64,000 nucleotides of DNA from Mycoplasmopsis maculosa (GTDB lineage: Bacteria > Bacillota_I > Bacilli_A > Mycoplasmatales > Metamycoplasmataceae). The notes under the pieces were generated by a model, which made no database searches, had not been told where the DNA came from, and was given only the letters and a program-made list of their open reading frames with translations. This document shows, one piece after another, positions 8,828 through 22,215 of the stretch; within the stretch, counting starts at the first letter, position 1; each line of letters begins with the position of its first letter. A program made the position numbers and the translations under genes. The DNA lies in the NCBI RefSeq assembly GCF_900660665.1, contig NZ_LR215037.1:682001-746000 (forward strand). The letters are read 5' to 3'.

Positions 8828-9503
8828 TTTTTGTTCAAGATCACGGCCAACCTCTTGGTGTTGGTTTTGGTTTGCTAACAGTTACAAGAAAAGAATTTTC
8901 ATTTTGAGTAAAATCAAAATATGGATAAAAATTAATATTATTCGCTTCTTTTAAAAATTTATCTTTAAATTCTTGAACTTCTTCTAAAAAACTTCTGCCT
9001 TTAGGAAGAATTCATTCCCCATTTTGTTTTAATAAATGGTTAGACATTAAATAAATATTTTTAGTGCTGCTTAAAGCTCTAGCGGTTATAAAATCAAAAT
9101 ATTCTTTAAGATCAATAACTTCTTCTGCTCTTGAATTAATTATTTTTAAGTTTAAATTAAATTCTTTTTTTACTTTTTCTAAAAATAAACATCTTTTAGA
9201 AATGCTTTCAATAATAGTTAGTTCAAAGGAATTATCAAGAGCTATTAATAATGGAACGCTAGGAAAACCTGCACCAGCACCTATATCAAGTATTTTTTTT
9301 CCTATAAATTCTTTTTTTAAGCTATTTTGAGCAAATTCAAATGTTAATAAAGAAGCTATTATACCTTGTTCAAAAATTTCTTGCTCTGTTTTAAAACCAG
9401 AAATATTCATTACCATATTTTGTTCATGTATCATACTTGCATATTTTTTTAATTTGTCAAGCTGCAATGAATATTTTTTTAAAAAATAATCTATATTAGC
9501 CAA
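8814..9503 (-). CDS. rsmG: 16S rRNA (guanine-N7) methyltransferase RsmG
   Basis: 229 residues. The start is TTG at 9503, chosen because the N-terminus (ANIDYFLKKYSLQLDKLKKYA) aligns with the family start and no upstream ATG exists. The SAM site KILDIGAGAGFPSVPLLIA is at about residues 68-86, then the acidic IIESISKRCLFLEKV and ITARAL. It methylates G527 of 16S rRNA near the decoding centre. The last coding part uses one TGG and two TGA for Trp (RGWPWSW) and overlaps folA tail-to-tail by 14 bp. The start overlaps the prs stop by 3 nt (TTGGCTAA), so it is translated from the prs mRNA. Confidence 0.85.
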
Positions 9504-10473
9504 GTTTTTTTATTTCCTTTGCAAATTTGCTATATAAATTAGAAATCGAATCACCACTTATTGAACATTTTATAACCCCCGCTAATAATGGTGATAAACT
9601 AACAATTTCTAACTTTTTATATTTTTTTGTTCATTCTGAATTATCAATAGAATCAGTTACAATAACTTTTTCAATGTTTGGATGGTTTTCAAAAATTTCA
9701 AATCCTTTTGTAAATATACCATGAGTTGCTGCTATTACAACTTTTTTTGCGCCGTTTTTAACTAAAGTTTCTGCTGCCTTTATTATTGTTCCACCTGTAT
9801 CAATAATATCATCAATAATTACTGCATTTTCACCTTCTATATCACCAATAAGCCCCATAACTTCAGTTTGATTAGTACCAATTCTACGCTTATCAATAAT
9901 ACAAATTTTAACTGATTCAGAAATTAATTCTGCTAAAGCACGTGCTCTAACGGTTCCACCGTGATCTGGAGAAACAACTGTAAATTTTTCATGAACATTT
10001 TTTATGGCTTTAGCTAAAGTAAATTGTCCTTTTAAATCATCTATTGGTATATCAAAAAAACCTTGAATTGCAACATTATGTAAATCAACGGCAATAATTT
10101 TATTTACACCAGCCTTTTGTAAAAGATCAGCCATTAGTTTTGCACCAATAGGTTGTCTACCGCTTGCTTTTCTATCTTGTCTTGCATATCCATAATAAGT
10201 TAATGCTACTGTTATTGACTTGGCACTTGCTCTTTTAAGACTATCAATAAACAATAATAGTTCTATTATATTGTCATTAACTGGTCTAGATGTACTAGCC
10301 ACTATATAAACATCTTTTCCTCTAACTGCAAAATCACTAACAGGCATAATTTCACCATCAGCAAATTTAGTTACCTTAAGTGTTGACACAGGAATATTAA
10401 GTTGCTTCGAAATATCTTTTGTTAATCTTTCAGAATTAGGCATTCCAAAAAGCATAATATTTTCTTTATTCAT
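9496..10473 (-). CDS. prs: Ribose-phosphate pyrophosphokinase
   Basis: 325 residues. It makes PRPP from ribose 5-phosphate and ATP for nucleotide synthesis and salvage. Visible motifs: FADGEIMP near the start, YGYARQDRK with the catalytic Arg/Lys flexible loop, VAVDLHN (ion site), SPDHGGTVRARALAE, and the PRPP-binding signature VIIDDIIDTGGTI. GAGAAGG precedes the ATG; a TATAAT-type -10 lies upstream, in a divergent region shared with the dCMP deaminase gene. It heads a two-gene unit with rsmG. Salvage-type metabolism in the window (cdd, dCMP deaminase, pyrH) fits. Confidence 0.93.
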
Positions 10474-10616
10474 TTTTACCTTCTCAAAATTATTTATTTA
10501 TATTATTATATAAAATATTTTAATTAGTAAATGAATTTGCACCTTTAAAACTTCAAAAAAGCACCTAAAAAATGCGTTTTTGGTAAAACATTAAAAAAAT
10601 AATATAAAATAAATAT

Positions 10617-11102
10617 ATGAAAAATGAATCATTATATTGAGATGGATATTTTATGGCTTTAGCAAAAGTTTCAGCCATGAGATCAAAAGATCCTTCTACA
10701 AAAGTTGGTGCTTGTATCATAAACGGTAAAAAAAGAGTTATATCATTAGGATATAATGGAATGCCTAAAGGGAATGATTTATTCCCTTGAGGAAGAAGTG
10801 GTGATGCAATTGAAACAAAATATGCATATGTAGTTCATGCGGAGATGAATGCTATATTAAATACAAATCAAAATTTTGAAGATTGTATAATTTACACTTC
10901 ACTTTATCCTTGTTCTAATTGTGCAAAAACAATTGCTCAATCAGGTATAAAAACTGTTATTTATGAAGACGATAAATATCATGATACAGAAGATGCTTTA
11001 ATCGCTAGAACAATTTTAAGTGAATCAGGAATAGAAACAAGAAAATTAGAAATACCGACAAATGTAGAAGTAAGTGTTGGAGAGCACGTTTTTAAAGATT
11101 AA
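10617..11102 (+). CDS. dCMP deaminase (ComEB family)
   Basis: 161 residues. It carries the zinc cytidine/deoxycytidylate deaminase signature: HAEMNAI (zinc His and catalytic Glu) and PCSNCAK (two zinc Cys). [10 protein letters not shown] and [18 protein letters not shown] are typical of dCMP deaminases (ComEB/DCTD), and the loop [20 protein letters not shown] places it there rather than with tRNA adenosine deaminase. It converts dCMP to dUMP for thymidylate synthesis. TATAAA ends 8 nt before the ATG with no Shine-Dalgarno site, so the mRNA may be leaderless. Despite the comEB name in other species, it is not linked here to comEA/comEC. Confidence 0.87.
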
Positions 11103-11130
11103 TTTCTTTAAAAATATAAGATTTTAAAAA

Positions 11131-11157
11131 AAGAAGCAAAATTTTTGCTTCTTTTTT
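11131..11157. terminator. Terminator after the dCMP deaminase gene
   Basis: AAGAAGCAAAA / TTTTGCTTCTT stem followed by TTTT; preceded by an A run, so usable on both strands for the convergent endonuclease gene. Confidence 0.8.
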
Positions 11158-11177
11158 GATATTAATATATATGTTTA

Positions 11178-12149
11178 TTAAGCGTTTTTTATACCAATTA
11201 ATATACCTTTGTTTTTAAAAGTTTTTTCTGAATTTCCTCAAATTAAACTAATTAAATCAGGATAATCAATAAAAGGATTTCTTAGACCTTTTTGAGCTTT
11301 TGCTATTTCATTATTTCTTTCTATTTCTATAATATCAACCTTGTCTAAAATTGATCACTCAATATATCCTTTTAAAAATTTATCTGTAAAATATGGGTAT
11401 GTTTTTTTAAATACCTCTGGTCAATTAGCATTTTTATGTGTTGCTTGAAAGTAAAAGTAAGCTCTTGCAGTATCACCTTTAAAAAGATTAATAGGTTCAG
11501 CATATTTTTTATTGATTTTAGTGCCGTTTAAAGTTAATTTTCCGTCTTGTCCTACATTGAAGTGAGGTAAATTGCCTCTTTTTTCATTTACTCACTTGTC
11601 AGAAGGTCAAACAAAATGAGCATCATTTCTAGTAGGATTTACTTTATTAAATTTTGATTGTGGTATCATGTGCTCGCGGTTATAAACTGTTCCTTCTTTT
11701 TTGCCTGTTTTAAGTTTACCTTTTGAACCCATTCCATCATAATAACCAACTGGATATTCATAAGGATCTTTTCCATTTTCCACCTCAGAATAAATATCTA
11801 AAATTGTTCCATTTTTTTCGAAATACTTATCAATAAAAGCTGTTTCGTAAATTTTATATAAATCTCCATAATTACCAATTCCGCTTATATGTTTTCTTTG
11901 CAAATTATATAATGCTGTGAATAAAGCATCACCTTTCAATCCATTTAATTCTTCATAATATTTATTTGAGTCGTCGTAAATATAATTATCTAAATTAAAA
12001 TTAATTTCATTTATTGAATTTGAAAAATTATTTTTATTTTGTTCTTCTTCTATGTTTTTCAAATCCTTTTCTGTATGTTTACAAGAAATAATAAACATAG
12101 GTGTTAAAAGATTAATTGTAGATAAACTAATAAAAAATGATTTCTTCAT
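11178..12149 (-). CDS. Endonuclease I-family lipoprotein
   Basis: 323 residues from the second of two adjacent ATG codons (12147-12149). The first ATG is only 1 nt from AGGAG, so the second is better spaced. The signal peptide ends in the lipobox FIISC, so the enzyme is lipid-anchored outside. The nuclease core is seen at about residues 160-170 as REHMIPQSKF, the counterpart of the REHVWPKSWF-type motif of endonuclease I (His-Me finger), followed by NPTRNDAHF and NxRGN-like NEKRGNLPHF. It would degrade host DNA so that nucleotides can be imported. Two or more TGA Trp. It converges on the dCMP deaminase gene through a shared terminator. Confidence 0.85.
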
Positions 12150-12248
12150 CATGCTCCTAAAAACTAAAATATTTTTTGCACTAGCTATTTCTTATTTTAA
12201 ATGAAAGAAAACAAAATATTATAAAATATTAATAATATAAGGAAAAAT

Positions 12249-13229
12249 ATGAAAATTAACAGAGAAAACACATTAAAAAAAATAGATGATATTAATAAAT
12301 ATTTATTAGAAAGAACTGAAAAAGAAAAAAAAGAAGGAAAATACTCAATTGACCCTAAATTAAATAAAACAAAAAAACTTTTTATAATACTTTTTTCATT
12401 GGGTTTTATATTAGTTTTAATAGGATTATTATTTTTAATACCTACTTCAATTATTTATGTTGGAATAACAGAAAATTCATTACCTAAGTGATATAGACCT
12501 TTATCATGAATCTTTTTTGGAGTTACTTCTATAGGAGTTTTAATTGGTTCATTCTTTTTATCTAAGTATTTTAAACATAAAACAGTAATGAAAGAAAGTT
12601 TATTTAAGAACGTTGATTTGAATGAAATATTGCCATCAATTTTCGAAGATTTTAATTTAAACTTTGAAGTAACAGAAGAAAATCATTTAAGCTATAATGT
12701 TGTTGAAACTGCAAAAGCAATGTTTAACAATCAAGATAACTTAGAAATATATTTAAATGATAATAAAACTATTATTTTAACTGACAAGGATACTGAGAGT
12801 AAATTTGTTATTTATCCTCTATCAATAAAAGTAAACAAAAAGCTTGATAACGAGAATGCAATTGTTATTTTTGGAACACCAAAGAATGCCAAAAGACAAA
12901 TTATATTAGGTGGTCAACAAAATAAGTTAACTGACGGTTACTTGTTAAATACAATTGTTTCTTCAAAATTTTCTTTAAAAGCTGTAGATGTTACAAATAT
13001 TGATGAAAATAAAATAAAAGATTTAAATGAGTTTATAGAAATAAACCAATTAGAAACAAAACAATATGGTTTTGTATTCGATTCATATCAAGAAAAAGAA
13101 AATATTTGAATTAGAACAAGCAATAAATTATTTGATGTTTCAAAAACACCAGATTTAGTAAGAGTTGTTTTAGCTCATTCTTTAATGCTTGTTTCATTAA
13201 TAAATAAAGTTGATGAATTAGTAAGATAA
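12249..13229 (+). CDS. Two-helix membrane protein, possibly DUF3137-like
   Basis: 326 residues; AAGGA precedes the ATG. A charged N-terminal cytoplasmic helix (residues 1-42) is followed by two transmembrane segments (about 44-66, LFIILFSLGFILVLIGLLFL, and about 88-108, WIFFGVTSIGVLIGSFFL). A long soluble domain ending SLMLVSLINKVDELVR comes next. Two paired transmembrane helices followed by a large mixed alpha/beta domain recall DUF3137 proteins, but I cannot confirm this. No catalytic motif is visible. It is monocistronic, ending at a strong terminator. Confidence 0.7.
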
Positions 13230-13250
13230 AAAAGCACAAACGTGCTTTTT
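13228..13250. terminator. Bidirectional terminator
   Basis: AAAAGCAC / GTGCTTTT stem with AAAC loop, followed by Ts and preceded by As, between the convergent 12249 gene and rsmD. Confidence 0.8.
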
Positions 13251-13270
13251 TATAATGCTTTTAATTTTAA

Positions 13271-13819
13271 TTAAATATTTTTATGAATAAATAAAACATA
13301 AACTTTTCCATATTTTTTTATTTTATTCAAAACAAGCTCATTTGGAATTTTTATTTCTTCTGGGTTATCTGTTTCCAATATTATTTTTCCGAAATTATTT
13401 AAAAAATTATTATTTACAATTAATTCAAGAGAAGAATTTAATGTTTCATATTCTTTATAAGGAGGATCTAAAAAAATATAATCAAAAACCCTACCGGTAT
13501 ATCGTTTTAGAAAAATTAAAACATCTAAATTTAGAACTTCTAAATTATTTATTTTTAATGCTTTTATATTATCATTAATAACTTTTAAAGCTTCTTTATT
13601 ATTTTCAATTGAAACTGCTTTCATTGCACCATTGCTTATTGCTTCAATAGAAAAAGCACCTGAACCTGAAAAAAGATCTAAGACTATTTTATTTTCTATA
13701 TCTTGTCTTATTGAAGAAAAAATTGCTTCACGAACCCTATCCATGGTAGGTCTTGTGTTAGTTGTGTTTGGTTGAGAAAGAATTCTTGACCTATATTTTC
13801 CAGAAATAACTCTTATCAT
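13271..13819 (-). CDS. rsmD: 16S rRNA (guanine-N2) methyltransferase RsmD
   Basis: 182 residues, usual length. N-terminal MIRVISGKYRSRILSQP and TRPTMDRVREAIF are the classic RsmD opening. VLDLFSGSGAFSIEAIS is the SAM site (about residues 46-62) and FDYIFLDPPY contains the DPPY catalytic motif of N-methyltransferases. It methylates G966 of 16S rRNA during 30S assembly. GGAG lies 8 nt before the ATG. It is divergent from def. Confidence 0.92.
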   Translation of the reverse strand: MIRVISGKYRSRILSQPNTTNTRPTMDRVREAIFSSIRQDIENKIVLDLFSGSGAFSIEAISNGAMKAVSIENNKEALKVINDNIKALKINNLEVLNLDVLIFLKRYTGRVFDYIFLDPPYKEYETLNSSLELIVNNNFLNNFGKIILETDNPEEIKIPNELVLNKIKKYGKVYVLFIHKNI

Positions 13820-13879
13820 AATTTTGCTCCATAATTAAATTGAATCAATATTATTATAATGTTATAAAATATAAATAAT

Positions 13880-14434
13880 ATGAAAAAATATGATGTTAAA
13901 TTAGTACAATTACCCCAAAAGGTTTTGAGAGAAAAATCAGTAGATATTTCATTGCCTTTGTCACAAGAAGACATTGATTTAGCAGAAAAAATGATTTATC
14001 ATATTGATGATAGTCAAAAACCAGGGACTAAGTTCCGCCCAGGTGTAGGGGTAGCTGCTGTACAATACGGCGTTTTAAAAAACATGTTTTACATAAATAG
14101 TGATTTTGGTCCAAAAAACCAGCACGTAAGAGATGTTTTCATTAATCCAAAAATTATAGCAACAAGCGAACAAGAAATAGCTATTCAAGAAGGAGAAGGC
14201 TGTTTAAGTGTGGGCGACAATATAAAAAATCAAGAAGGTTTTGTTTTTAGAAAAAATAGAATTGTTTTTAAAGCTTATTCTTATTTCAACCAAAAAGAGA
14301 TGACATTTGATTTTGTAGGATATCCTGCAATTGTGGCACAACACGAAATTGATCATTTAAATGGAAAATTATTTATTGATCATATAGATAAAAAACAACC
14401 ATGAAAGGATCACCCAAATTCGGTGAAAATTTAA
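13880..14434 (+). CDS. def: Peptide deformylase
   Basis: 184 residues. All three deformylase motifs are present: GVGVAAVQYG (motif 1), EGCLSV with the metal-binding Cys (motif 2), and HEIDHLNG with the HExxH zinc/iron ligands and Glu (motif 3, about residues 155-162). It removes the N-formyl group from nascent proteins, the counterpart of Fmt at 23344. One TGA Trp lies ten codons before the TAA. There is no Shine-Dalgarno site; TATAAA boxes stand 4-16 nt upstream. The next gene starts 1 nt after the stop, so the two are co-transcribed. Confidence 0.92.
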
Positions 14435-14435
14435 T

Positions 14436-15695
14436 ATGAACACATTTAATATAGGAAATTATTCAGAGTCATACATTAATTTTCTTAATAACCCTAATAC
14501 AATATGAATTACAATAATATTATTTATTTTAGTTTTAGGTTTCGGATTTATTATTGGATTTTTTAACGGTATTTTTGGTTCATTAACACTAACAATTAGT
14601 AACGTAGTTGGAATTATAATTGGTTTAATTCTTATTAAAATAATTGAACCAAGAATAAATTCTTATGTTTTAAGCCAATTTGATATAAAAAATTACGATT
14701 TATGATTTCCGCCAAACTACATAATTAATGCATATATAATTTTAGCTACAATAACTTTATTCAATTTGATTGCATTTTTATTATTAATTATTTTAAGAGC
14801 AATAATTAAAAAAGGATTAGAAAAAGGCAAACCTTTAAGAATGATGAGAAAAAGTGTTGGAGGTGTTATAGGTTTAGTTTCTATGTTACCTACAGCAATA
14901 TTTGTTGCAAATGCTGGTGGTTTTGTAAATTCAACGAATAATGGATATAACACTTTTAATTCTAAAATGGTTTCATTATTAAGTTTTAACAAAGCTAGAG
15001 GAACTACTGATTTCACGATTCCAGCTATAAAAGGTTTTAATGCATATGTTGAATTAAAAAATAAAAATATTGATATTAATGAAATGTTTAAAAAATTTAC
15101 AAATAAATTATCAGAAAAAAATAACTTTGTTTTAACACTAGATCAGGAAAACTATAGTTTTGATTCAGATTTTACAACTTTAAACCCTTTAAATACTACA
15201 AATCCGAAATTAGGATATTTCTTTAATAAAGAGGCTGATTTAAACAAAAAAGGCTATAAATCAGCTAAATATGCTGATTTAGATGATATAAATTCAATAT
15301 CAAATATATTCTTTACAAATGATTTGATGCTTGAAACATTTAAATATGCATTATCAGTCTTTTCAATTAAGTTTGAAGGAAACTTATCTGAGCAATTTAG
15401 CGAAATAGAAAAACAAGTAGAAGCTGGAACAAAATTGTACCCAGAAGCTTTCAATGACATAGTTGTTGAAACAGGTGAAAACGGAATTTATGTTACAGAA
15501 AACTTTAAAAATGATGTTGTCGAGTCAATTTTAAATTCTATTTACAAATTAATAAATCGTGGCTATGAAGAAATTGAATTACCTAAAATTAATGAAAATG
15601 GACAAAGAGAACAATTTAGTTCAACAAAACAAAGAGTTAAATATTATCTTTCAAAAATAATTTCTGATTTAATTAAAGTACAATTAAAAGTATAA
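14436..15695 (+). CDS. Multi-pass membrane protein with CvpA-like N-terminal half
   Basis: 419 residues. Four hydrophobic segments are visible in the first 165 residues (about 24-44, 48-70, 98-122 and 140-160). A glycine-rich first helix (FILVLGFGFIIGFFNGIFG) and a basic turn followed by RKSVGGVIGLVSMLPTAIFV are the layout of CvpA-family membrane proteins. The remaining 250 residues are a polar domain with no known motif. It follows def by 1 nt and ends at a hairpin terminator before parE. The CvpA assignment is tentative; the C-terminal domain could be Mollicutes-specific. Confidence 0.65.
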
Positions 15696-15704
15696 AAAAT
15701 AATG

Positions 15705-15728
15705 ATGCTGTAGAAAACAGCATTTTTA
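15705..15728 (+). terminator. Terminator after the CvpA-like gene
   Basis: ATGCTGT / ACAGCAT stem with AGAAA loop followed by TTTTATTT. Confidence 0.8.
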
Positions 15729-15733
15729 TTTAA

Positions 15734-17686
<1,953 letters not shown>

Positions 17687-17699
17687 AAAGAGGTAAATT

Positions 17700-20291
17700 A
17701 TGGACAAAAATAAGCAAAATAAATTAGATAATTTACTTTCAAAGATAATAAAAGAAAATATTGATAGCATAATGAGTGATAGATTTAGCAAATACTCTAA
17801 ATATGTTATTCAACAAAGAGCTTTACCAGATGTTAGAGATGGTTTAAAACCTGTTCAAAGAAGAATTTTATATTCAATGTTTGATTTAGGTTTGCAATAT
17901 AATAAACCTTACAAAAAATCAGCTCGTGTTGTTGGAGATGTTATTGGTAAATATCATCCACATGGTGATTCATCAATATATGATGCAATGGTTCGTATGG
18001 CACAAGATTGAAAAATGGGGTATAAATTATTAGATATGCATGGAAATGTTGGTTCAATTGATGATGATCCTGCAGCCGCAATGCGTTATACAGAAGCAAG
18101 ATTGGCAGAAATTTCTGACTATATTATTGGAGATATAAACAAACAAACTGTAAAATTTGCTCCAAATTTTGATGATTCAGAAAAAGAACCTATTGTTTTA
18201 CCTTCTCTTATACCAAACCTGCTAGTTAATGGTGCTGTTGGTATTGCTTCTGGATTTGCAACTGATATGCCTCCACATAATTTAAATGAAGTTTTAGATG
18301 GAGCGATTTTAAAAATTAAAAACCCTGATGCGCCTTTTTCTAAATTATTTAAAATAATAAAAGGACCTGATTTCCCAACAGGGGGAGCAATTTACGGAAC
18401 ATCTGGAATTTATGAAGCTTTTGAAAAAGGAAAAGGAAAAATAACGCTAATTTCTAAGTATAAAGAATATGATGATAATAAATTTAGTTATATAGAAATT
18501 TATGAAATTCCTTATGGTGTCATAAAGTCAAAATTAGTGCATGATATAGATGTAATAATTTCAAAAAATGATGTAAATGGTCTCTTAGAAGTAAAAGACC
18601 AATCTGATAGAAATGGTATAAGTATATTAATAACCTTAGATAAAAATGCAAATAAAGAAGCAGTTTTAAATTATTTACTTGCGAAAACAGAAATGAAAAT
18701 CTTTTATAACTACAATAATGTTGTTATAGAAAATAATTCACCCAAAGTTTTAAACTTAAACCAGTTATTAGAAGCATATTTAAAACATGTTAAAGATATA
18801 AAAATCAAAACTATAAATTTTGATTTAGTTAAATTTAAAGCAAGATTAGAAATAGTATTAGGTTTTTTAAAAGTAAGCGAAATAACTGATAAAGTAATTA
18901 AAGTTATAAGAGAAAGTGAAAATTCAAAACAAGGTGTTATAAGTAATCTTATTTCCACATTTGATTTTACGTTAAATCAAGCTACTGCTATTGCTGAGTT
19001 AAGATTATATAAGTTAAGTAAAACTGACAAACAAGCATTTTTAATTGAAAAAGAAGAATTAGAAAAAAATATTAGAAGATGCAAACTACTATTAGATAAT
19101 GAAGAAGAGTTTAATAAATATTTAATTTCAGTTTTTGAAGAGATAAAGAAAAAATTTGGTCGCCCAAGATTAACAACTATTTATGAAGAAGAGTTTAAAG
19201 GCCAAATTAATTTAGAAGATCTTGTGAAAGAGGAAGAAGTTTTTGTTTCTGTTACTAAAAACGGTTATTTGAAAAGAACTACTACAAAGGTATTTGAATC
19301 AAATGATATATCAAATTTTGCTCTAAAACAAGAAGATCAAATTTTATTCTATAATAAAACTAACACATTAAATAATCTATTAATTTTTACTAGTTTTGGT
19401 AATTATTGTATAGTTCCTACATATAAAATAAGTGAATCAAAATGAAAAGATTTCGGTGTTCATTTAAGCGATTTTGTTGAATTGCTAAGTAATGAAGAAA
19501 TTGTTTCTGTTATCGATGTGAATGATTTCAATGTAAATAATTATGTAACTTTATTTTCAAAAGAAGGGCAAGGTAAAAGAGTTATACTTTCAGATTTTAA
19601 AGTTTCTAGAATGAATAAAACTTTTACAGCTATAAAATTAAGAGAAAATGATAAATTAATAGGCGCTGAATTAACCAATGGATTAAAGGATGTTCTTTTA
19701 ATTACAAAAAGAGGTTTAGCTAATTTATATTCAGAAAATGATGTGCAAATATATGGCACAAAATCTAATGGCACAAAATCTTGTTATATGCCTCCAATCG
19801 ACGAACTTGTAAGTTTTGCTTGTGTTGAAAACGATGAAATAATAACTCTTATAGCAAATAATAGTTTAATTAAAAGAATTAACGTAAATACTATAAATAA
19901 GGTTTCAAAGAAAAATTTAGGTAAGCCGATTTTTCCTCAATTAAAAACTAAACAAATTATTGTTAATAATTCTTTTGTTTTTAATAAAGATTTAGATAAG
20001 ATGATTATTCAAAAAGATAATGAAAATTATTCCTTAGTTGAGGAAAATATTAAAAATTATCCTATAACCACTATTGATGAAGGATTTTCTAAAATAAAAG
20101 AAAATGATATTTTATCAATTTCAATAATAAATAATAAAATATCTGGAAATATAAAATCAAATAAAATTGAGTATTCACAAAGCACAACTAAAGAAAAAGA
20201 AATAATAAAAAAAGCTCAAGAAGAAATTAATGTCTTAGATATGGATATTGATGCAATCTTAGCTAAATTTGTAAAAGATAAGAAAAAGTAG
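17700..20291 (+). CDS. parC: DNA topoisomerase IV subunit A
   Basis: 863 residues; AAAGAGG precedes the ATG. The breakage-reunion domain shows QRRILYSM, the quinolone-determining region [17 protein letters not shown] (Ser and Asp at the usual resistance positions, hence the susceptible-type residues) and the catalytic Tyr at about residue 130 in [10 protein letters not shown]. Coiled-coil and C-terminal beta-pinwheel segments follow (for example [25 protein letters not shown]). It pairs with ParE, encoded just upstream. The long Lys-rich C-terminus is ordinary for mycoplasma ParC. Confidence 0.93.
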
Positions 20292-20432
20292 CATATAGTC
20301 TATTTTTTTCTTTTTTTATTATTTTCAAAATTCACATATAACTATTATTATGGTGAATTGATAAAAATTTGTTAAAATATTTATATTGAATTTATACTAA
20401 AATTACTATTTTAATAATAGAAAGGTGAAAAA

Positions 20433-21359
20433 ATGAATGAAAATCAAACAAAAAAAGATAAATTTTTATTTGCTTTAGATTTAGATGGTACTACACTTGC
20501 ATCAAGTTCAACTGGTGTATTACACGATAAAACCTTTGAGGCTATAAAAAGAGCTCAAAGAGAAGGTCATATTATTTGTGCTATAACTGGTAGACCATGA
20601 AGAAGCACAAAACCAATTTATGAAGCTTTAGAACTAGATACAGTAGTTTCAAATTATAATGGTGCTCAAATTCACCACCCGAAAGATGAAAATTTTATAC
20701 CATATATAAAATATTTAAATCTTAATGAAATGCTATATATACTTGGAGACCCAATTGTTGAAGCTGAAATTTCAAATATTGCTATTGAAGGACCTGGTTG
20801 AGTTCAATTACAACATAGAGACCCTGCATTAGAAGGTGTTTTTGGTTTTAGTTCAGCAAGTAAATTTGTTGTTGGTTTAAATTTAAATAAGGTTCCATTA
20901 AGACCAACTGGAATAATTTTTGATGTTAAGCCTACAACAGATGTTGAAAAACTTAGAAAATATTTAAGATCAAGATATGGTGACTTAGGAGAATTTTCAT
21001 ATTGATCAAAAGGAGAAGGTTTAACACCAGTTTTTGATATTACAAATGTTACTGTAAACAAAGGTAGAGCCCTATCTTTATTATCTAGATACTATGGAGT
21101 TAAATTAGAACACACAATAGCTATTGGTGATGGTTTCAACGATGTTCCTATGTTTAAAGTAGCTGGCGTTTCTGTTGCTGTTGGAAATGCATCAGATGCA
21201 GTTAAAAAACACGCTACAATTAGACTTAAGAAAACAAATAGAAATGGAGCGGTTGGAGAATATATTAATAGATTTCTAGATAATCCTGAAAAAGAAATAG
21301 CAAAAGCTAGAGCTAATGCTGAAAAAATGGCAAAATACAATGGTGAAGACGAAGATTAA
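20433..21359 (+). CDS. Cof-type HAD-IIB family phosphatase
   Basis: 308 residues; AAAGGTG lies 7 nt before the ATG. HAD motifs: FALDLDGTTL (nucleophile Asp, motif I), ITGRPW (motif II Thr), a motif III Lys near NKGRAL, and AIGDGFNDVPMFKVAG (motif IV). The alpha/beta cap between motifs II and III defines subclass IIB (Cof type), acting on sugar phosphates, phosphorylated cofactors or nucleotides. The substrate cannot be told. The stop overlaps the next ATG by 1 nt (TAATG), so it is coupled to the RNase H gene. Confidence 0.88.
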
Positions 21360-22063
21360 TGAGTTTCATTGAATATACAACAGATTTTATAGAATTAAAA
21401 AATAAAAATATTATAGGCATTGACGAAGTTGGTGTTGGAGACTATTTTGGTCCTTTATGTTCAGCTGCGGTTTATGTTCCGTATGAAAATATAAAAGAAT
21501 TAGAAAAAATTGGCGGTATTGGTGATAGTAAAAAATTGAGTGACACTAAAATACTTTCTTTAGCAAAAAAAATAAAGGAAAGTAATTTAGTTAAATATTC
21601 TATTTTTCATTTAACACCAAATGGCTATAATTCATTAAACAAAAATTACAATGCAAATTATTTAAAAATGTTTACCCACTTAAAGGCTTTTAGTAAATTA
21701 TCTGAAATAAAAGTTGATTATATATTTATTGATCAATATTCCACTAAAAACTCTATTTTAAAGTATTATAATGATTTTGTTTTTAAAAATAATTGAGCTA
21801 ATTTAAAAGAATTTAATTCTGATGTTTTATTAGCGAATAAAGCAGAAAGTTTACATATAAGTGTAGCTATTGCTTCAATTTTAGCAAGAGCTGACTTTTT
21901 AGAATTTATGAAAAACATGAATATTAAATATAATACACAATTTCCATTTGGTGCCGGAAATAATGTAAAGGAATTTGCAGAAGAATTTTTTAATTCAGTA
22001 GGTAATGACGAAAATATAAAAATACATACTTCGAAACAATCTTTTGATATGAAAAAAAAATAA
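21359..22063 (+). CDS. rnhC: Ribonuclease HIII
   Basis: 234 residues. The start of the catalytic domain, GIDEVGVGDYFGPLCSAAVYV, holds the first acidic pair in the DEVGxGDYFGP form typical of RNase HIII rather than HII. DSKKLSD and the later acidic Asp in VDYIFIDQY complete the site. The N-terminal TBP-like substrate domain of long HIII proteins is missing, as in other Mollicutes. It removes RNA from RNA-DNA hybrids. It is translationally coupled to the HAD gene. Confidence 0.85.
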
Positions 22064-22064
22064 T

Positions 22065-22087
22065 AGTAGCGATTGCTACTTTTTTTA
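22065..22087 (+). terminator. Terminator after rnhC
   Basis: AGTAGC / GCTACT stem with GATT loop followed by a T7 run. Confidence 0.85.
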
Positions 22088-22155
22088 TGAAAAAATATGG
22101 AAATATTTAATAATTTAATTTTTAATTAAAATTTAATTGGTAAACTATTTATGGT

Positions 22156-22179
22156 ATTTCTCAAATAAAGAAGAGAAAT
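22156..22179 (+). promoter_or_regulatory. Leader hairpin upstream of the alcohol dehydrogenase gene
   Basis: ATTTCTC / GAGAAAT 7-bp stem with a 10-nt loop, 37 nt before the adh ATG. It lacks a T run, so it is not a terminator; it could stabilise the mRNA or bind a regulator. The role is unknown. Confidence 0.35.
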
Positions 22180-22215
22180 CTAAAAAAATATTTAGGTTTA
22201 AGGAGTAAATTCTAT

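Noticed and set aside
10555-10590. Imperfect hairpin (AAAAAGCA / TGCGTTTTT) between prs and the dCMP deaminase gene
   Set aside because: It lies between divergent genes, where no terminator is expected, and pairs imperfectly; possibly an operator but not supportable.
20292-20432. Possible terminator after parC (TAG...CTA followed by T run)
   Set aside because: The stem is only 3 bp; nothing firm is visible in this interval.
21092-21340. Hydrophobic minus-strand frame inside the HAD gene
   Set aside because: It has no start signal and lies fully within a gene with all catalytic motifs.
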